Assembly: GCA_938074325.1 (NCBI GenBank)
Contig: CALJFZ010000051.1
Location: 1-56,856 of the forward strand
From: an uncultured Flavobacteriales bacterium
Lineage (GTDB): Bacteria; Bacteroidota; Bacteroidia; Flavobacteriales_D; Sanyastnellaceae
DNA: 56,856 nucleotides
Reading direction: 5' to 3'
How positions within the stretch are numbered: the first letter of the stretch is position 1; the number at the start of each line of letters is the position of its first letter. The notes beneath the pieces were generated by a model that searched no databases, was not told where the DNA came from, and worked only from the letters and a program-made list of their open reading frames with translations. Made by a program: the position numbers and the translations under genes. Of the stretch, positions 25,354 through 33,690 are shown one piece after another.

Positions 25354-26441
25354 GACTCCACATGGTTTTTCAGCCAATGCTGAGCGGCATCGAGGGGATG
25401 CCGTGTGCCGTTCAAGACTTGCGTTCGCAGTGAATCCCACGTTGTCGCCGTACCGTCGTTGTGATGCGCTCGTTGAAGACGCAGAATCGTGCTCACGTGG
25501 CTGTCTAACTGATGAAGCCGTTGCTGCTGCCGCTGTTCTTCAAACCAGTCATTTTCCCTCCAAGAGTGGATGAGCTGTTCCACTGCATCGGAAGCTTGGC
25601 GAATGCCTTTTGATTCCAAAGCGCTCGCAGTGAGCACGCGGATGGTGTGTCCTCCAGGGGTCGGTGGAAACAAGTGCAACGCTTGCTGATACTGGGCCGC
25701 TGTTTCTCGAGCTTGTGCGCGGCTTAGGCCGTCGTCTTTGTTGACCAGGATGAGGTCAGCCATCTCCATAATGCCGCGTTTGATGCCTTGCAATTCGTCT
25801 CCACCACCGGGCAACATGAGCAGCACAAAGGCATCCGTCAAATTCCGGACTTCCGTTTCCGATTGTCCCACGCCGACAGTCTCCACGATGATGCGATCGT
25901 AGCCTGCAGCCTCGCAGAGTAAAATGGCCTCGTGGGTGCCTCTCGCCACGCCGCCCAAGTTGGATGCGGTAGGGCTGGGGCGCACGAAAGCTTGCGGAGA
26001 CCTGGAGAGTGCTTCCATCCGGGTCTTGTCGCCCAAGAGGCTGCCGTGGGTGCGTGCGCTTGAAGGATCAATGGCTAACACAGCGACCCGGTGACCGTCT
26101 TCAATGAGCATCTGGCCGAATTGTTCGATGAAGGTGCTTTTGCCCACCCCGGGCACTCCGGTGATGCCCATGCGGAATGGGATGGGCCGGCCCTGTGGTG
26201 TCAGGTTGTCGAGCGCCTGTAGAATGGCGGTCAAATACTCGAGGTCCTCGAGTCGTTGACTTTCCGTCAATGTGATGGCCTGGCTTAAGGCATCCCGATT
26301 GCCCGATTGAATTTCTTGGGCCCAGTGTTCCGGGGTTCTGCGCTGAGATTGGGCGGCACGAATGCGAGCAAGCGCTTGGTGCCTGGCAGCATCGCTCATG
26401 CTGTTTTCTTGGCCTTTTTTATCGGAATGCTGCGCACACAT
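25350..26441 (-). CDS. meaB: MeaB/ArgK G-protein chaperone of methylmalonyl-CoA mutase
   Basis: 363 residues. G1 motif GITGVPGVGKST (about residue 100), D in VLAIDPSSARTHGSLLGDKTRM, ETVGVGQSE as switch region and LVNKDDG as the NKxD-type motif are all visible, as expected for the MeaB GTPase. MeaB loads and protects B12 in methylmalonyl-CoA mutase; no mutase gene lies in the window. The ATG at 26441 sits 4 bases after a TAACTTCG box; the ATG at 26399 is an alternative giving a shorter N-terminus. Confidence 0.94.
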   Translation of the reverse strand: MCAQHSDKKGQENSMSDAARHQALARIRAAQSQRRTPEHWAQEIQSGNRDALSQAITLTESQRLEDLEYLTAILQALDNLTPQGRPIPFRMGITGVPGVGKSTFIEQFGQMLIEDGHRVAVLAIDPSSARTHGSLLGDKTRMEALSRSPQAFVRPSPTASNLGGVARGTHEAILLCEAAGYDRIIVETVGVGQSETEVRNLTDAFVLLMLPGGGDELQGIKRGIMEMADLILVNKDDGLSRAQARETAAQYQQALHLFPPTPGGHTIRVLTASALESKGIRQASDAVEQLIHSWRENDWFEEQRQQQRLHQLDSHVSTILRLQRAHHNDGTATTWDSLRTQVLNGTRHPLDAAQHWLKNHVES

Positions 26442-26445
26442 GATT

Positions 26446-26453
26446 CGAAGTTA
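26446..26453 (-). promoter_or_regulatory. -7-like box of meaB, leaderless spacing
   Basis: TAACTTCG on the minus strand followed by 4 bases and the ATG at 26441. One mismatch to TAnnTTTG. Confidence 0.4.
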
Positions 26454-26468
26454 ACGCGAACATGCACC

Positions 26469-26476
26469 TATCTTGC
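26469..26476 (+). promoter_or_regulatory. Weak -7-like box of the divergent secreted protein
   Basis: TATCTTGC followed by 4 bases and a GTG at 26481. It shares only TAnnTT with the consensus, so it is weak alone, but the spacing equals that of the divergent meaB box. Confidence 0.3.
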
Positions 26477-26480
26477 GGGT

Positions 26481-27269
26481 GTGGAAGGGACTTTTTTACA
26501 ATCGGTGTGTTGGGCTTTTCTCGCGTTCATGCTTGGGGCTTTAGCCACTGATGGACTGGCACAAGATGCGGCTCCATCCGCCCGATGTGATTCCATGCAA
26601 TTCATTACCGGCCGCGTCATGGACGCAAGTGGACACCTCATTCCCGCGGCCATGGTAGTCAACCGAGGACTCGACGGAGGGGGGCAATTCGTCGATCATC
26701 AGGGCCAATTTCTTTTGGCCGTTTGTCCCGGAGATACCATAGCATTCGGTGCCATCGGCTTTCATACCCTTGAACGCATTGCTCCGCTCACGGGGAGGCA
26801 GTGGGATTGGGATGTGAGGCTTCAGCGGTTGCGGGTTGCAGTGGGCGTAGCCGAGGTAGTCGCCCCAAGGGACCTGCGAGAAATTGTCCGGGACATAGAG
26901 GCCCTCGGTTACAACGAAGAAGATTTCAGGTTGACACGGGTGGATGCATTGAGCAGCCCCATTACGTTTCTCTACCAAATGTTGAGCAGGGAGGAGAAGA
27001 GCAAGCGGTTGGTCGCACAATTGGAAAACCGCGATCGCCGCCATGAGCTGTTGCGCGAATTGTTCGTCAAGTATGTGAATTATGAAATCATCCTCCTCGA
27101 AGCAGACGAATTCGATGCGTTCATTGCGTTCAGTGACCCGGGCGATGAGTTGTTGCAGTCTTGGACGCAATACGAATTCATCCGCTACATCCAACAGCGG
27201 TTTGAATTGTTCCGAGCGCTGCCCTCGCGATTGGACGATTCAGATTACCAATACCATTTGGACGACTGA
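26481..27269 (+). CDS. Secreted protein with carboxypeptidase-regulatory-like domain
   Basis: 262 residues from a GTG at 26481, which gives the signal peptide VEGTFLQSVCWAFLAFMLGA plus LATDGLAQ. Residues about 45-105 (ITGRVMDASGHLIPAAMVV, then FVDHQGQFLLAVCPGDTIAFGAIGF) are the Ig-like CarboxypepD_reg-like fold common on Bacteroidota cell surfaces. The rest is helical and charged with no recognised domain. The ATG at 26427 would lie inside meaB and add a polar N-terminus. The gene is divergent from meaB and ends 3 bp from the convergent membrane-protein gene. Confidence 0.75.
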   Translation: MEGTFLQSVCWAFLAFMLGALATDGLAQDAAPSARCDSMQFITGRVMDASGHLIPAAMVVNRGLDGGGQFVDHQGQFLLAVCPGDTIAFGAIGFHTLERIAPLTGRQWDWDVRLQRLRVAVGVAEVVAPRDLREIVRDIEALGYNEEDFRLTRVDALSSPITFLYQMLSREEKSKRLVAQLENRDRRHELLRELFVKYVNYEIILLEADEFDAFIAFSDPGDELLQSWTQYEFIRYIQQRFELFRALPSRLDDSDYQYHLDD

Positions 27270-27272
27270 GTT

Positions 27273-27578
27273 CTAGCTCATTAACGCACTGTCCAAATAG
27301 TGCACGAAGAATTGGAAACACCACCCCATCGCGCACGCTGCGATGCCGGCCAGATACAAGCCTTTTCGCTTGGGATGGAGTTCATCGAACCGCACCACCA
27401 TGTCCACAAAAAGAACAGCCGTGCCCAGGAATTCCGCGAGCAGCCATCCACTGCGGTGGTCGAGCAGGACAGAAGGAATGGAAAGGTCCAATGCAATCTC
27501 CGAAATGAACAAAGCCTGCAATGCGATCAGTGCTGTAAACAGAACGTTCAATGGACGAAGGAGGGGAGAAGCGGTCAT
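27273..27578 (-). CDS. Small membrane protein of unknown function
   Basis: 101 residues from the ATG at 27578. Three hydrophobic segments are visible: LNVLFTALIALQALFISEIAL, LLAEFLGTAVLFVDMVV and GLYLAGIAACAMGWCFQFFV. No recognised family. The longer frame to 27635 would overlap the divergent lipoprotein promoter. A TATATTTC box (27588-27595, minus) lies 9 bases upstream of the ATG. Confidence 0.65.
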   Translation of the reverse strand: MTASPLLRPLNVLFTALIALQALFISEIALDLSIPSVLLDHRSGWLLAEFLGTAVLFVDMVVRFDELHPKRKGLYLAGIAACAMGWCFQFFVHYLDSALMS

Positions 27579-27596
27579 TGTTCCGATGAAATATAC

Positions 27597-27604
27597 TAAG
27601 TTTG
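27597..27604 (+). promoter_or_regulatory. -7 box of the small lipoprotein gene
   Basis: TAAGTTTG is an exact TAnnTTTG match. A TTG lies 16 bases upstream (27578-27580). The predicted leader before the ATG at 27642 is about 30 nt. Confidence 0.5.
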
Positions 27605-27641
27605 GAAGCCCTGCGTTGTTGAACCATTGAAACAAATAGCC

Positions 27642-27830
27642 ATGCTTTCTAACAATTCCAACCCTGCAAAAATAGACCCTTCAGGTCTGAATGCCGCCGG
27701 AATCAACCATGCGAAAATTCAGCGCAGGATCATCGTGGTGTTGGGCGTTTTGACGATGGCAGTTTTCGCTACTTCATGCACGACCCAAAAGTCCTGCAGC
27801 GCATACCAAGAGGTGGAAGTGGCAGAGTGA
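27642..27830 (+). CDS. Small lipoprotein, 62 residues
   Basis: A polar N-terminus is followed by RRIIVVLGVLTMAVFATSC, where the final Cys fits a lipobox, and a short tail TTQKSCSAYQEVEVAE. Small lipoproteins with an SCxxQKxCxAY pattern occur in many Bacteroidota, so I judge it real. An exact -7 box upstream supports expression. The unusually long 26-residue polar N-terminus before the signal suggests that the true start may be internal or that the leader is unconventional. Confidence 0.6.
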   Translation: MLSNNSNPAKIDPSGLNAAGINHAKIQRRIIVVLGVLTMAVFATSCTTQKSCSAYQEVEVAE

Positions 27831-27836
27831 GTTCAC

Positions 27837-29519
27837 TCAGAATTGGAAGTAGATAAACGGCTGCACCCCGGAAGACATGCCGGCATAAGCCAGGGCAATG
27901 GCTCCGAGAGTTACGACCACTTGGACTGGCATGGACGCCCTTGCAAATCCCAAACGATAACGCTGCTTCCACTCCTCTGGTAGCAGATGAATGGCTAAGC
28001 CTGCAGCCATGAGACACAGCACGGGTGAGTAGGCGGTGCATACCGCACCGAATGGGCTGGACCAAAAGCCAGAAGTGAGCCGCTCGATCATGGCATTGGC
28101 GGTGAACCATTCCGTCCAAATGTCATGGGGGTTGTCCAGGGATTCCCAACTTACGTGGCTGCCAGATCTGAACCAAATGCGGGTCCACGTGATGAAGTGA
28201 AAGGTCAAGACCGTGCCGATGGCTTGCTTCCATATCCGGTCATACGCCCCCCAAGGACTGATTCGCTTCCAGCCCTTGTAAACCACGAGTCCTAGGCCAT
28301 TTAAGGCGCCCCATAGAACGAAATTCCAGCTGGCCCCGTGCCATAGTCCGCCGATGAGCATGGTCATGACCAGGTTAATGTTGGTGCTGACCCGTGCGCG
28401 TAAGGCCGGCCATGCATAGACGACTGCGGCTGCGATGCACATCCCTCCCAGTAAGATGAGGCGTGCGCCGGCATTGGGCAACAAGAGCACCACGAAGGTC
28501 AACAAGAAAGCAGCGCTGATCCAGGTGAAAGTTGATGCGCCTCGGTTCCCGCCCATGGGAATGTACAAATAGTCTTTGAGCCAACTCGATAAGCTCATGT
28601 GCCAGCGGCGCCAAAATTCCCCCACATTTCGGGCTTTGTACGGTGATTGAAAGTTGGTCGGCAGATGAAAGCCCATGAGCAACGCAATGCCAATGGCCAT
28701 GTCGGTGTATCCGCTGAAATCCGCATATACCTGAAGGCTGTAAGCGTACAATGCGATGAGGTTTTCGAATCCGCTGTAACTGCCAGGATTGGCGAACACC
28801 CGATCAACCAGGTTGACCGCCAGATAATCGGCGAGCCAAACCTTTTTGATGAGCCCGTTGATGATCCAGAAAAGTCCCATCCCGAACTCCTCGCGGGTTA
28901 AGGCATATGGACGGTGAAGCTGTGGAATGAATGACTTGGCGCGGACAATGGGACCCGCCACGAGTTGGGGGAAGAAGCTGACGAAAAATCCAAAGTCCAA
29001 TATGCTGCGGACCGGTTCAACTTCCTTTCGGTACACATCGATGGCATAGGACATCGTTTGAAACGTGTAGAAAGAGATGCCCACAGGCAAAAGGATTTGA
29101 TCGACGCGAAATGTGGTGCCTAAATGAGCATTGGCCCATTGGCCCAAAGCAGCGTGAGGTGCATTCCAATGCGCCCCGAGCAAGGGCTGCAGCGCATCGG
29201 CCAAAAAGTAGGCGTACTTGAAGTACATCAAGACCGACAAATTGATCGTCAAGCTGGTTGCCAGCCACAATTTCCGGTGCAGCCCGTGCGCCTTGGATAT
29301 CCGCCTGCCTAACCACCAGTCCGAAACGGTGGTAAAAACCAAGATGGCTACAAACGCGCCGCTCGTTTTCCAGTAAAAAAACAAGCTCGCCAGAAAAAGG
29401 AATGCATTGCGTGCTTGGACGCGCTTTTCCACGGTGGCCATCCCCACGAGCACCACCCCCAGAAACAACCAAAAAGACAGGTTGAGAAACGTAAACGGCT
29501 GGGAGAGGACTTCGGTCAT
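27837..29519 (-). CDS. MBOAT-family membrane O-acyltransferase
   Basis: 560 residues with about 11 hydrophobic segments. The MBOAT (AlgI/DltB/PatA) family is shown by YKARNVGEFWRRWHMSLSSWLKDYLYIPMGG split as FWRRWHMSLSSWL and DYLYIPMGG, and by LIGGLWHGASWNFVLWG with the conserved membrane His. These enzymes pass acetyl groups across the inner membrane to an extracytoplasmic partner. The gene is the last of a four-gene run; its ATG lies 1 bp after the stop of the SGNH gene. The acceptor polymer (peptidoglycan, exopolysaccharide) is not known. Confidence 0.93.
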   Translation of the reverse strand: MTEVLSQPFTFLNLSFWLFLGVVLVGMATVEKRVQARNAFLFLASLFFYWKTSGAFVAILVFTTVSDWWLGRRISKAHGLHRKLWLATSLTINLSVLMYFKYAYFLADALQPLLGAHWNAPHAALGQWANAHLGTTFRVDQILLPVGISFYTFQTMSYAIDVYRKEVEPVRSILDFGFFVSFFPQLVAGPIVRAKSFIPQLHRPYALTREEFGMGLFWIINGLIKKVWLADYLAVNLVDRVFANPGSYSGFENLIALYAYSLQVYADFSGYTDMAIGIALLMGFHLPTNFQSPYKARNVGEFWRRWHMSLSSWLKDYLYIPMGGNRGASTFTWISAAFLLTFVVLLLPNAGARLILLGGMCIAAAVVYAWPALRARVSTNINLVMTMLIGGLWHGASWNFVLWGALNGLGLVVYKGWKRISPWGAYDRIWKQAIGTVLTFHFITWTRIWFRSGSHVSWESLDNPHDIWTEWFTANAMIERLTSGFWSSPFGAVCTAYSPVLCLMAAGLAIHLLPEEWKQRYRLGFARASMPVQVVVTLGAIALAYAGMSSGVQPFIYFQF

Positions 29520-29520
29520 T

Positions 29521-30774
29521 TCACTCGTCGCTGGCTTGAGGGTTCAAAGATGCATTGTTTTTTGATGCTGAATAGCTGGCCATCCACGCTTGAAAAATCA
29601 ATTCCGCGATCTGGGTGTAACCCTCCTTGGTGTAATGCAGGCCGTCGGTTTTGAGCCATCCATTTGCCTCCCATGTTTGCGCATTTCCCTTTGCAGTCAT
29701 TGCGTTGGTGAGGTTCATGTATCCTACCCCGAGGGATTCGCCGCAGGATTCAAAAAACGCTTCGATTCGTGCATTGGGCGCTGCAAGTGATCGTCCCTTG
29801 TAGCTCCCGGGCGTATTTCCCAGCAATACCACAGCAGTTCCACTCGAGCGAATGCGCTGGATCCACGGTGTGTAGTGTGATGCGAAGGCATCCATGTTGA
29901 GATGGGGCCCCTGCACTGCATCATTCAGTCCTATCCCGATGAAGACCAAATCCGGATCCAACCGTTCAATCAAGGCTTCCCAGCCCTTGGCTTCTGCAAC
30001 ATGGTTGATGCGGCAGCCGTTGTGTCCCCATTCATTGACCGTCAGCGAAGAAGGATTGTTCGTCACGGGGTGCATGCCCGCGTACCATACAGTGGTCCCT
30101 TTGGGGATGTCCAATTGCAGTGCCAAGGTATCTGCTGACGCATTCAGGTGGAGCAGCCAACCGGTGGAGTCTGGGAGCGGTTCAATTCTTTGCAGGGGTG
30201 TATTTCCGTCCCATTGCCACATGGAAGGCGGGGCGTCTGTCCATATTTCAAGGGAGCGTGTCGATGCTCTAGTTGAGTCCGGATAGTAGGCGACGTGTTG
30301 AATTCGGGTCGGCCCCGATGGCTCGACCAAAATGCCAGTGGCCAGTGGTGCATGCGTGCAGCGATCTTTTTCCGCCCCTCGGGTGCATCGATGTGCGTTC
30401 CAGTTTCCTTCGTATTCGGTCCGGAAATGCGTCGGCGTGTTCGTGTTTGCAATGCGGTAGGGAAGGTACATGCCTCGGGAGCGTTCCAAATGCGGCGCCC
30501 ACTCATGCAGGTTGCGGCGCAGGGTATGCCCCAACCACCCAGCCTGAATATGAGAACCGCCTATGTACAAGACGGAGAGAGCAGCAGGTTCCTGTGCTTG
30601 AATGCTATCCATGAGGCACCAAAGCCGAGAAAAGGCATCGGAATGCTCTGGAATGTGCCATGCCATTGCTTCAGCCGTTTCGGTGGTGTCGGTGTTCTGC
30701 AAATGAGGCTTTCCCCAAACGAGGCCAAAGGCCATGCAAAAGACGAGAAGCGCAATGGGGACTTTAAGGGGCAT
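29521..30774 (-). CDS. SGNH/GDSL hydrolase-like acetyltransferase partner
   Basis: 417 residues from the ATG at 30774, with signal peptide MPLKVPIALLVFCMAFGLVWG. Block I is VLYIGGSHIQAGW (Ser present, GGSH rather than GDSH), block III GIGLNDAVQG (GxND) and block V DGLHYTKEGY (Asp and His). SGNH proteins beside MBOATs act like AlgX/AlgJ or PatB to place acetyl groups on a periplasmic polymer. The first 68 codons of the longer frame overlap the upstream gene and are rejected; the real start overlaps the upstream stop by 11 bp. Confidence 0.88.
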   Translation of the reverse strand: MPLKVPIALLVFCMAFGLVWGKPHLQNTDTTETAEAMAWHIPEHSDAFSRLWCLMDSIQAQEPAALSVLYIGGSHIQAGWLGHTLRRNLHEWAPHLERSRGMYLPYRIANTNTPTHFRTEYEGNWNAHRCTRGAEKDRCTHAPLATGILVEPSGPTRIQHVAYYPDSTRASTRSLEIWTDAPPSMWQWDGNTPLQRIEPLPDSTGWLLHLNASADTLALQLDIPKGTTVWYAGMHPVTNNPSSLTVNEWGHNGCRINHVAEAKGWEALIERLDPDLVFIGIGLNDAVQGPHLNMDAFASHYTPWIQRIRSSGTAVVLLGNTPGSYKGRSLAAPNARIEAFFESCGESLGVGYMNLTNAMTAKGNAQTWEANGWLKTDGLHYTKEGYTQIAELIFQAWMASYSASKNNASLNPQASDE

Positions 30775-32338
30775 CGACCAGCGTTTGTTCGGCCTGTGTG
30801 TTTTGCCACAACGTCCATTCGGCTTGGATGGACTGCCGCAACAGCTCCGCAATTTGTTTGGCCCCACGCGGAGTAAAATGGATGTGGTCGGCACTGGCCA
30901 AGGCTGGCTCAGATTGGACCCAAGCGGCCATGCTGCCGGGACCGCCCATGACTTCGAATACGTCCCAGTACAGCGCATTGGTATCCCAAGCCGCTTCCTT
31001 CAATGCATCGCGGACCCATGTGAGTTGAGGGTAGGTCTCCATCAAGGTGCCGGATTTTCGGGCCATATCACTCGGGCCAATGACCAGAATGGGCACACCC
31101 GGGAGGGACTGTTGAAAGAGCTTGATTTGGGACGCAAACCAGCCTCCATAGCGCTTGGCGGCTTCTACCTCGGTGATATAGGGCACGGTGTTTCCTCCGT
31201 ATTGGAGGATCACAAGCTCTGTATTCAACGCATGCAATTGCTCCACAAATTGTTCGCGGTGAAGTTGACGAAACAGCGTGCCAGAACTGCCGCGCATGGC
31301 CAGGTTGTGAACGACAATTCCCGAATCCGCCCACATCCCGACGCCGTTCACTTCCGGTTGACCGCCTGTGAACCGCAGATCGAGCGACTGGAATGGAATG
31401 CTATCCAGGCCGAGCAGGGGGATCGCGATGGACTGCGATATGGAATCGGCTGGAAGCGGAAGGGCTATTTCGTCTTCGCCGTTGAGTGCGTAATTCAGGA
31501 CGGTGCTCGAATCGGTTTTGCCGAGAAGTACGTGCAGTTGGTTGAATTGTTGATTGCGTCGATACCCCTTGGGGTGCGGCTCGAAGTGCAAGCTTGAGCC
31601 CGTAGCCACAGAATCTGTCTTGGCCACAGCAGGTTGGATAAATGCAGCCATCAATCCATATCGATTGTGGTCCAAGGTAGAGTCCTTCTTCCCAAAACGC
31701 GCGTAGCGTTCCCACTCGCCCGACCAGGATTGGCGCATGGCCAAGCTCGGGATGGGAGAGGCAGGTGAAATGAAGCCGGGGCCGCCGCCTCCCCAAATGC
31801 CCTGCCACGCATTGCGCAAGTAGCCCGTTATGCGGTCGCCTTCAATTTGAGAGTCACCGAAATGCAGGACATGGATGGGCGGTTTCCTGTTTTCTGAATT
31901 GAGCGCTGCGAAGAAAGAGCCCAGCGTTGTAAAGGCCACTTTGCTTCCTTGCAACTGAAGCGTCTCATGGAGAAATTGATCAACGGCCTGCCGGTCATAC
32001 CCGGCCGCCTCATCTCGCGCTGCTTCGGGAGCGTCGGTTGGTGGGGCCTGGGCGGGGGTGACCGCTTCCTTTTGCTTTTCAACCTTCGACGGGACGAGGT
32101 CGGAATCGCTGGATGGAGGAGACACTTCGGTGGAGTCCAATAAGGCATAGGCCTCCAGTACGCGTTGCGCCTCCTCGGGTGTCATGGTGACGACGCGTTC
32201 TGGTTCGCCGTAGAGGCGTGGCCAATCATTCAACGCTCCCTCCCATGAGGCGGGCCGCAGCATGAAAATGAGAATACCCATTCCCAAACAGCCGAAAAAG
32301 GCGAGCGTTTGGAGAAGGGATTGCGGGGCTGGGGTCAT
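30764..32338 (-). CDS. SGNH/GDSL hydrolase with N-terminal membrane anchor
   Basis: 524 residues from the ATG at 32338. LLQTLAFFGCLGMGILIFML is an N-terminal membrane segment, then a low-complexity linker (STEVSPPSSDSDL to PPTDAPEAA). The SGNH blocks are VLHFGDSQIEGDRI, the conserved Gly in YRR/GGGGPGF, ILQYGGNTVPYI (GxN) and DHIHFTPRGAKQI (DxxH). It is a second, diverged SGNH paralogue, anchored in the inner membrane and facing the periplasm. The ATG overlaps the upstream stop by 4 bases. Confidence 0.88.
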   Translation of the reverse strand: MTPAPQSLLQTLAFFGCLGMGILIFMLRPASWEGALNDWPRLYGEPERVVTMTPEEAQRVLEAYALLDSTEVSPPSSDSDLVPSKVEKQKEAVTPAQAPPTDAPEAARDEAAGYDRQAVDQFLHETLQLQGSKVAFTTLGSFFAALNSENRKPPIHVLHFGDSQIEGDRITGYLRNAWQGIWGGGGPGFISPASPIPSLAMRQSWSGEWERYARFGKKDSTLDHNRYGLMAAFIQPAVAKTDSVATGSSLHFEPHPKGYRRNQQFNQLHVLLGKTDSSTVLNYALNGEDEIALPLPADSISQSIAIPLLGLDSIPFQSLDLRFTGGQPEVNGVGMWADSGIVVHNLAMRGSSGTLFRQLHREQFVEQLHALNTELVILQYGGNTVPYITEVEAAKRYGGWFASQIKLFQQSLPGVPILVIGPSDMARKSGTLMETYPQLTWVRDALKEAAWDTNALYWDVFEVMGGPGSMAAWVQSEPALASADHIHFTPRGAKQIAELLRQSIQAEWTLWQNTQAEQTLVDAP

Positions 32339-33552
32339 TGAACGTTTGGAATGCAGAGGACTTCTCCGATGCGAATGTAATCGGTGATTTCGTTGATTTC
32401 TGCAATCCACTCAGGAGTTGTGCCCGGGTAGCGTTTTGATATGTTCCAAAGGGTGTCGCCTGCTTTGACTTCGTGCAGTAAACACGTGAACCCAGGAACG
32501 TATTCGGCTTCCTGTGGCGCCTCAGAATCAGTGGCGGTCGGCGCAACGGGTGTATGTTTTTCAACGACGGTTGGGGCAGGGGTGCCAGTTAACTCATCTG
32601 GCATTCGAACGTTGTACGCGTCCAATTCTCCGCAGTTGAGGGTTGATCCAGTCCACCAAGGGATGAATTGAGTGATGGCATCCGGCGCAAATCGCCCACC
32701 TGCGATCAGGGATTCGCGGTTCCAGTCCTCCGTGCATGTTGGTGCAGACCAGTTGTTTGAAGTCGCTAACCAGTCGAGGCTAAAGTCTTCCAACTTCGTG
32801 TTGACCATCAATCGGCAAATGACCTTGTACAAGGCAAGGAGTTCATCCAAATTTTCATCGTACCCAACTTTGCCTGTCCACCTTGTGGCATAGGCCATGC
32901 CACGGAAGTAGGCAACCAACACCCGATGGGGATCGTTCGGGAATCGCCGCTGCAATTTTTCCAATGTCCGAACGGCCGCCAAAGTGGACGAACTGGGCAG
33001 GCCGCGTTCGTCGACTGTGCCGTCGATGCGCAATCCAGCCTCTACCGCATCTGCTTTCGTATTCTGCCAAAGACCTGCACGCTTCCCGTCGCTGGGAACA
33101 GCCGCATGATTCAGTTGCGAAACAACAGCGGGAATCCAGCGAAACGCGTACGGCAAGTCCGTTTGCATCCAGATGGCATCAATCTGTGGCTTGTACAGGC
33201 TGGAGAGTCCGTTTAATTGGTGCAGTCTTTTGGCGTTTTCAGAAATGAGCATCTGCATGCATTCATTCTCAAGGGACCGGTCCTGCCCCCACGGTTGCAG
33301 AGCCAATTCCAATGCATCGAGTGCCGGTACGTCTTGCCGCAGCGCCGGCATTTCGGATGCCGCATCATCGACGGTAGCTTGGAACAATGCGTAGTCGGCC
33401 AATTGCACCCGTTGATCAAAGTCCTTCTCCCATGAAATGAGGTTGGTCTGGCCGAGGAGGGGGGAATGCACTTGAACAAGTATGAGCAGTGCAACCCAAA
33501 TCAAGGGGCCAAATGGTCTTGTGATGTGCAATTTGGGTGCCTGGTCGGCCAT
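32335..33552 (-). CDS. Transglycosylase-like LysM protein, catalytic Glu not seen
   Basis: 405 residues. Signal peptide LIWVALLILVQVHSPLLGQ. The region from SSLYKPQIDAIWMQTDLPYAF to VLVAYFRGMAYA follows the MltD/SLT lysozyme-like layout, including RAGLWQNTKADAVEAGLRID and DERGLPSSSTLAAVRTL. Where active enzymes have LPVVESxF, this protein has IPAVVSQLN, so the catalytic Glu is absent. The C-terminus is a LysM domain (EVKAGDTLWNISKRYPGTTPEWIAEIN). I infer a peptidoglycan-binding pseudoenzyme heading the O-acetylation operon. A TACCTTTG box lies 4 bases before the ATG. Confidence 0.85.
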   Translation of the reverse strand: MADQAPKLHITRPFGPLIWVALLILVQVHSPLLGQTNLISWEKDFDQRVQLADYALFQATVDDAASEMPALRQDVPALDALELALQPWGQDRSLENECMQMLISENAKRLHQLNGLSSLYKPQIDAIWMQTDLPYAFRWIPAVVSQLNHAAVPSDGKRAGLWQNTKADAVEAGLRIDGTVDERGLPSSSTLAAVRTLEKLQRRFPNDPHRVLVAYFRGMAYATRWTGKVGYDENLDELLALYKVICRLMVNTKLEDFSLDWLATSNNWSAPTCTEDWNRESLIAGGRFAPDAITQFIPWWTGSTLNCGELDAYNVRMPDELTGTPAPTVVEKHTPVAPTATDSEAPQEAEYVPGFTCLLHEVKAGDTLWNISKRYPGTTPEWIAEINEITDYIRIGEVLCIPNVQ

Positions 33553-33556
33553 GAGT

Positions 33557-33564
33557 CAAAGGTA
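33557..33564 (-). promoter_or_regulatory. -7 box of the four-gene O-acetylation operon, leaderless spacing
   Basis: TACCTTTG on the minus strand is an exact TAnnTTTG match followed by 4 bases and the ATG at 33552. No -33 TTG at the usual spacing. Confidence 0.5.
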
Positions 33565-33655
33565 TCTCAAGGTCGTCAAATGGCGATGAACCGGAGAGAA
33601 ATGCTCACGAATCACCATATATTAAGACGAATCTATATTATAATTATACGAAACC

Positions 33656-33686
33656 TTTGAATTAGGTGTTGAAAAAACTATATTTG
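33656..33686 (+). promoter_or_regulatory. Full -33/-7 promoter upstream of a structured RNA
   Basis: TTTG (33656-33659), 19-base spacer and TATATTTG (33679-33686) match the Bacteroidota housekeeping promoter exactly. The surrounding 33610-33690 stretch is AT-rich. The predicted start is near 33691. The rest of 33565-33655 shows nothing else I can support. Confidence 0.65.
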
Positions 33687-33690
33687 AAAT

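Noticed and set aside
29521-30978. The long form of the SGNH protein starting at 30978
   Set aside because: The first 68 codons overlap the upstream SGNH gene and read as low-quality sequence; the ATG at 30774 gives a signal peptide.
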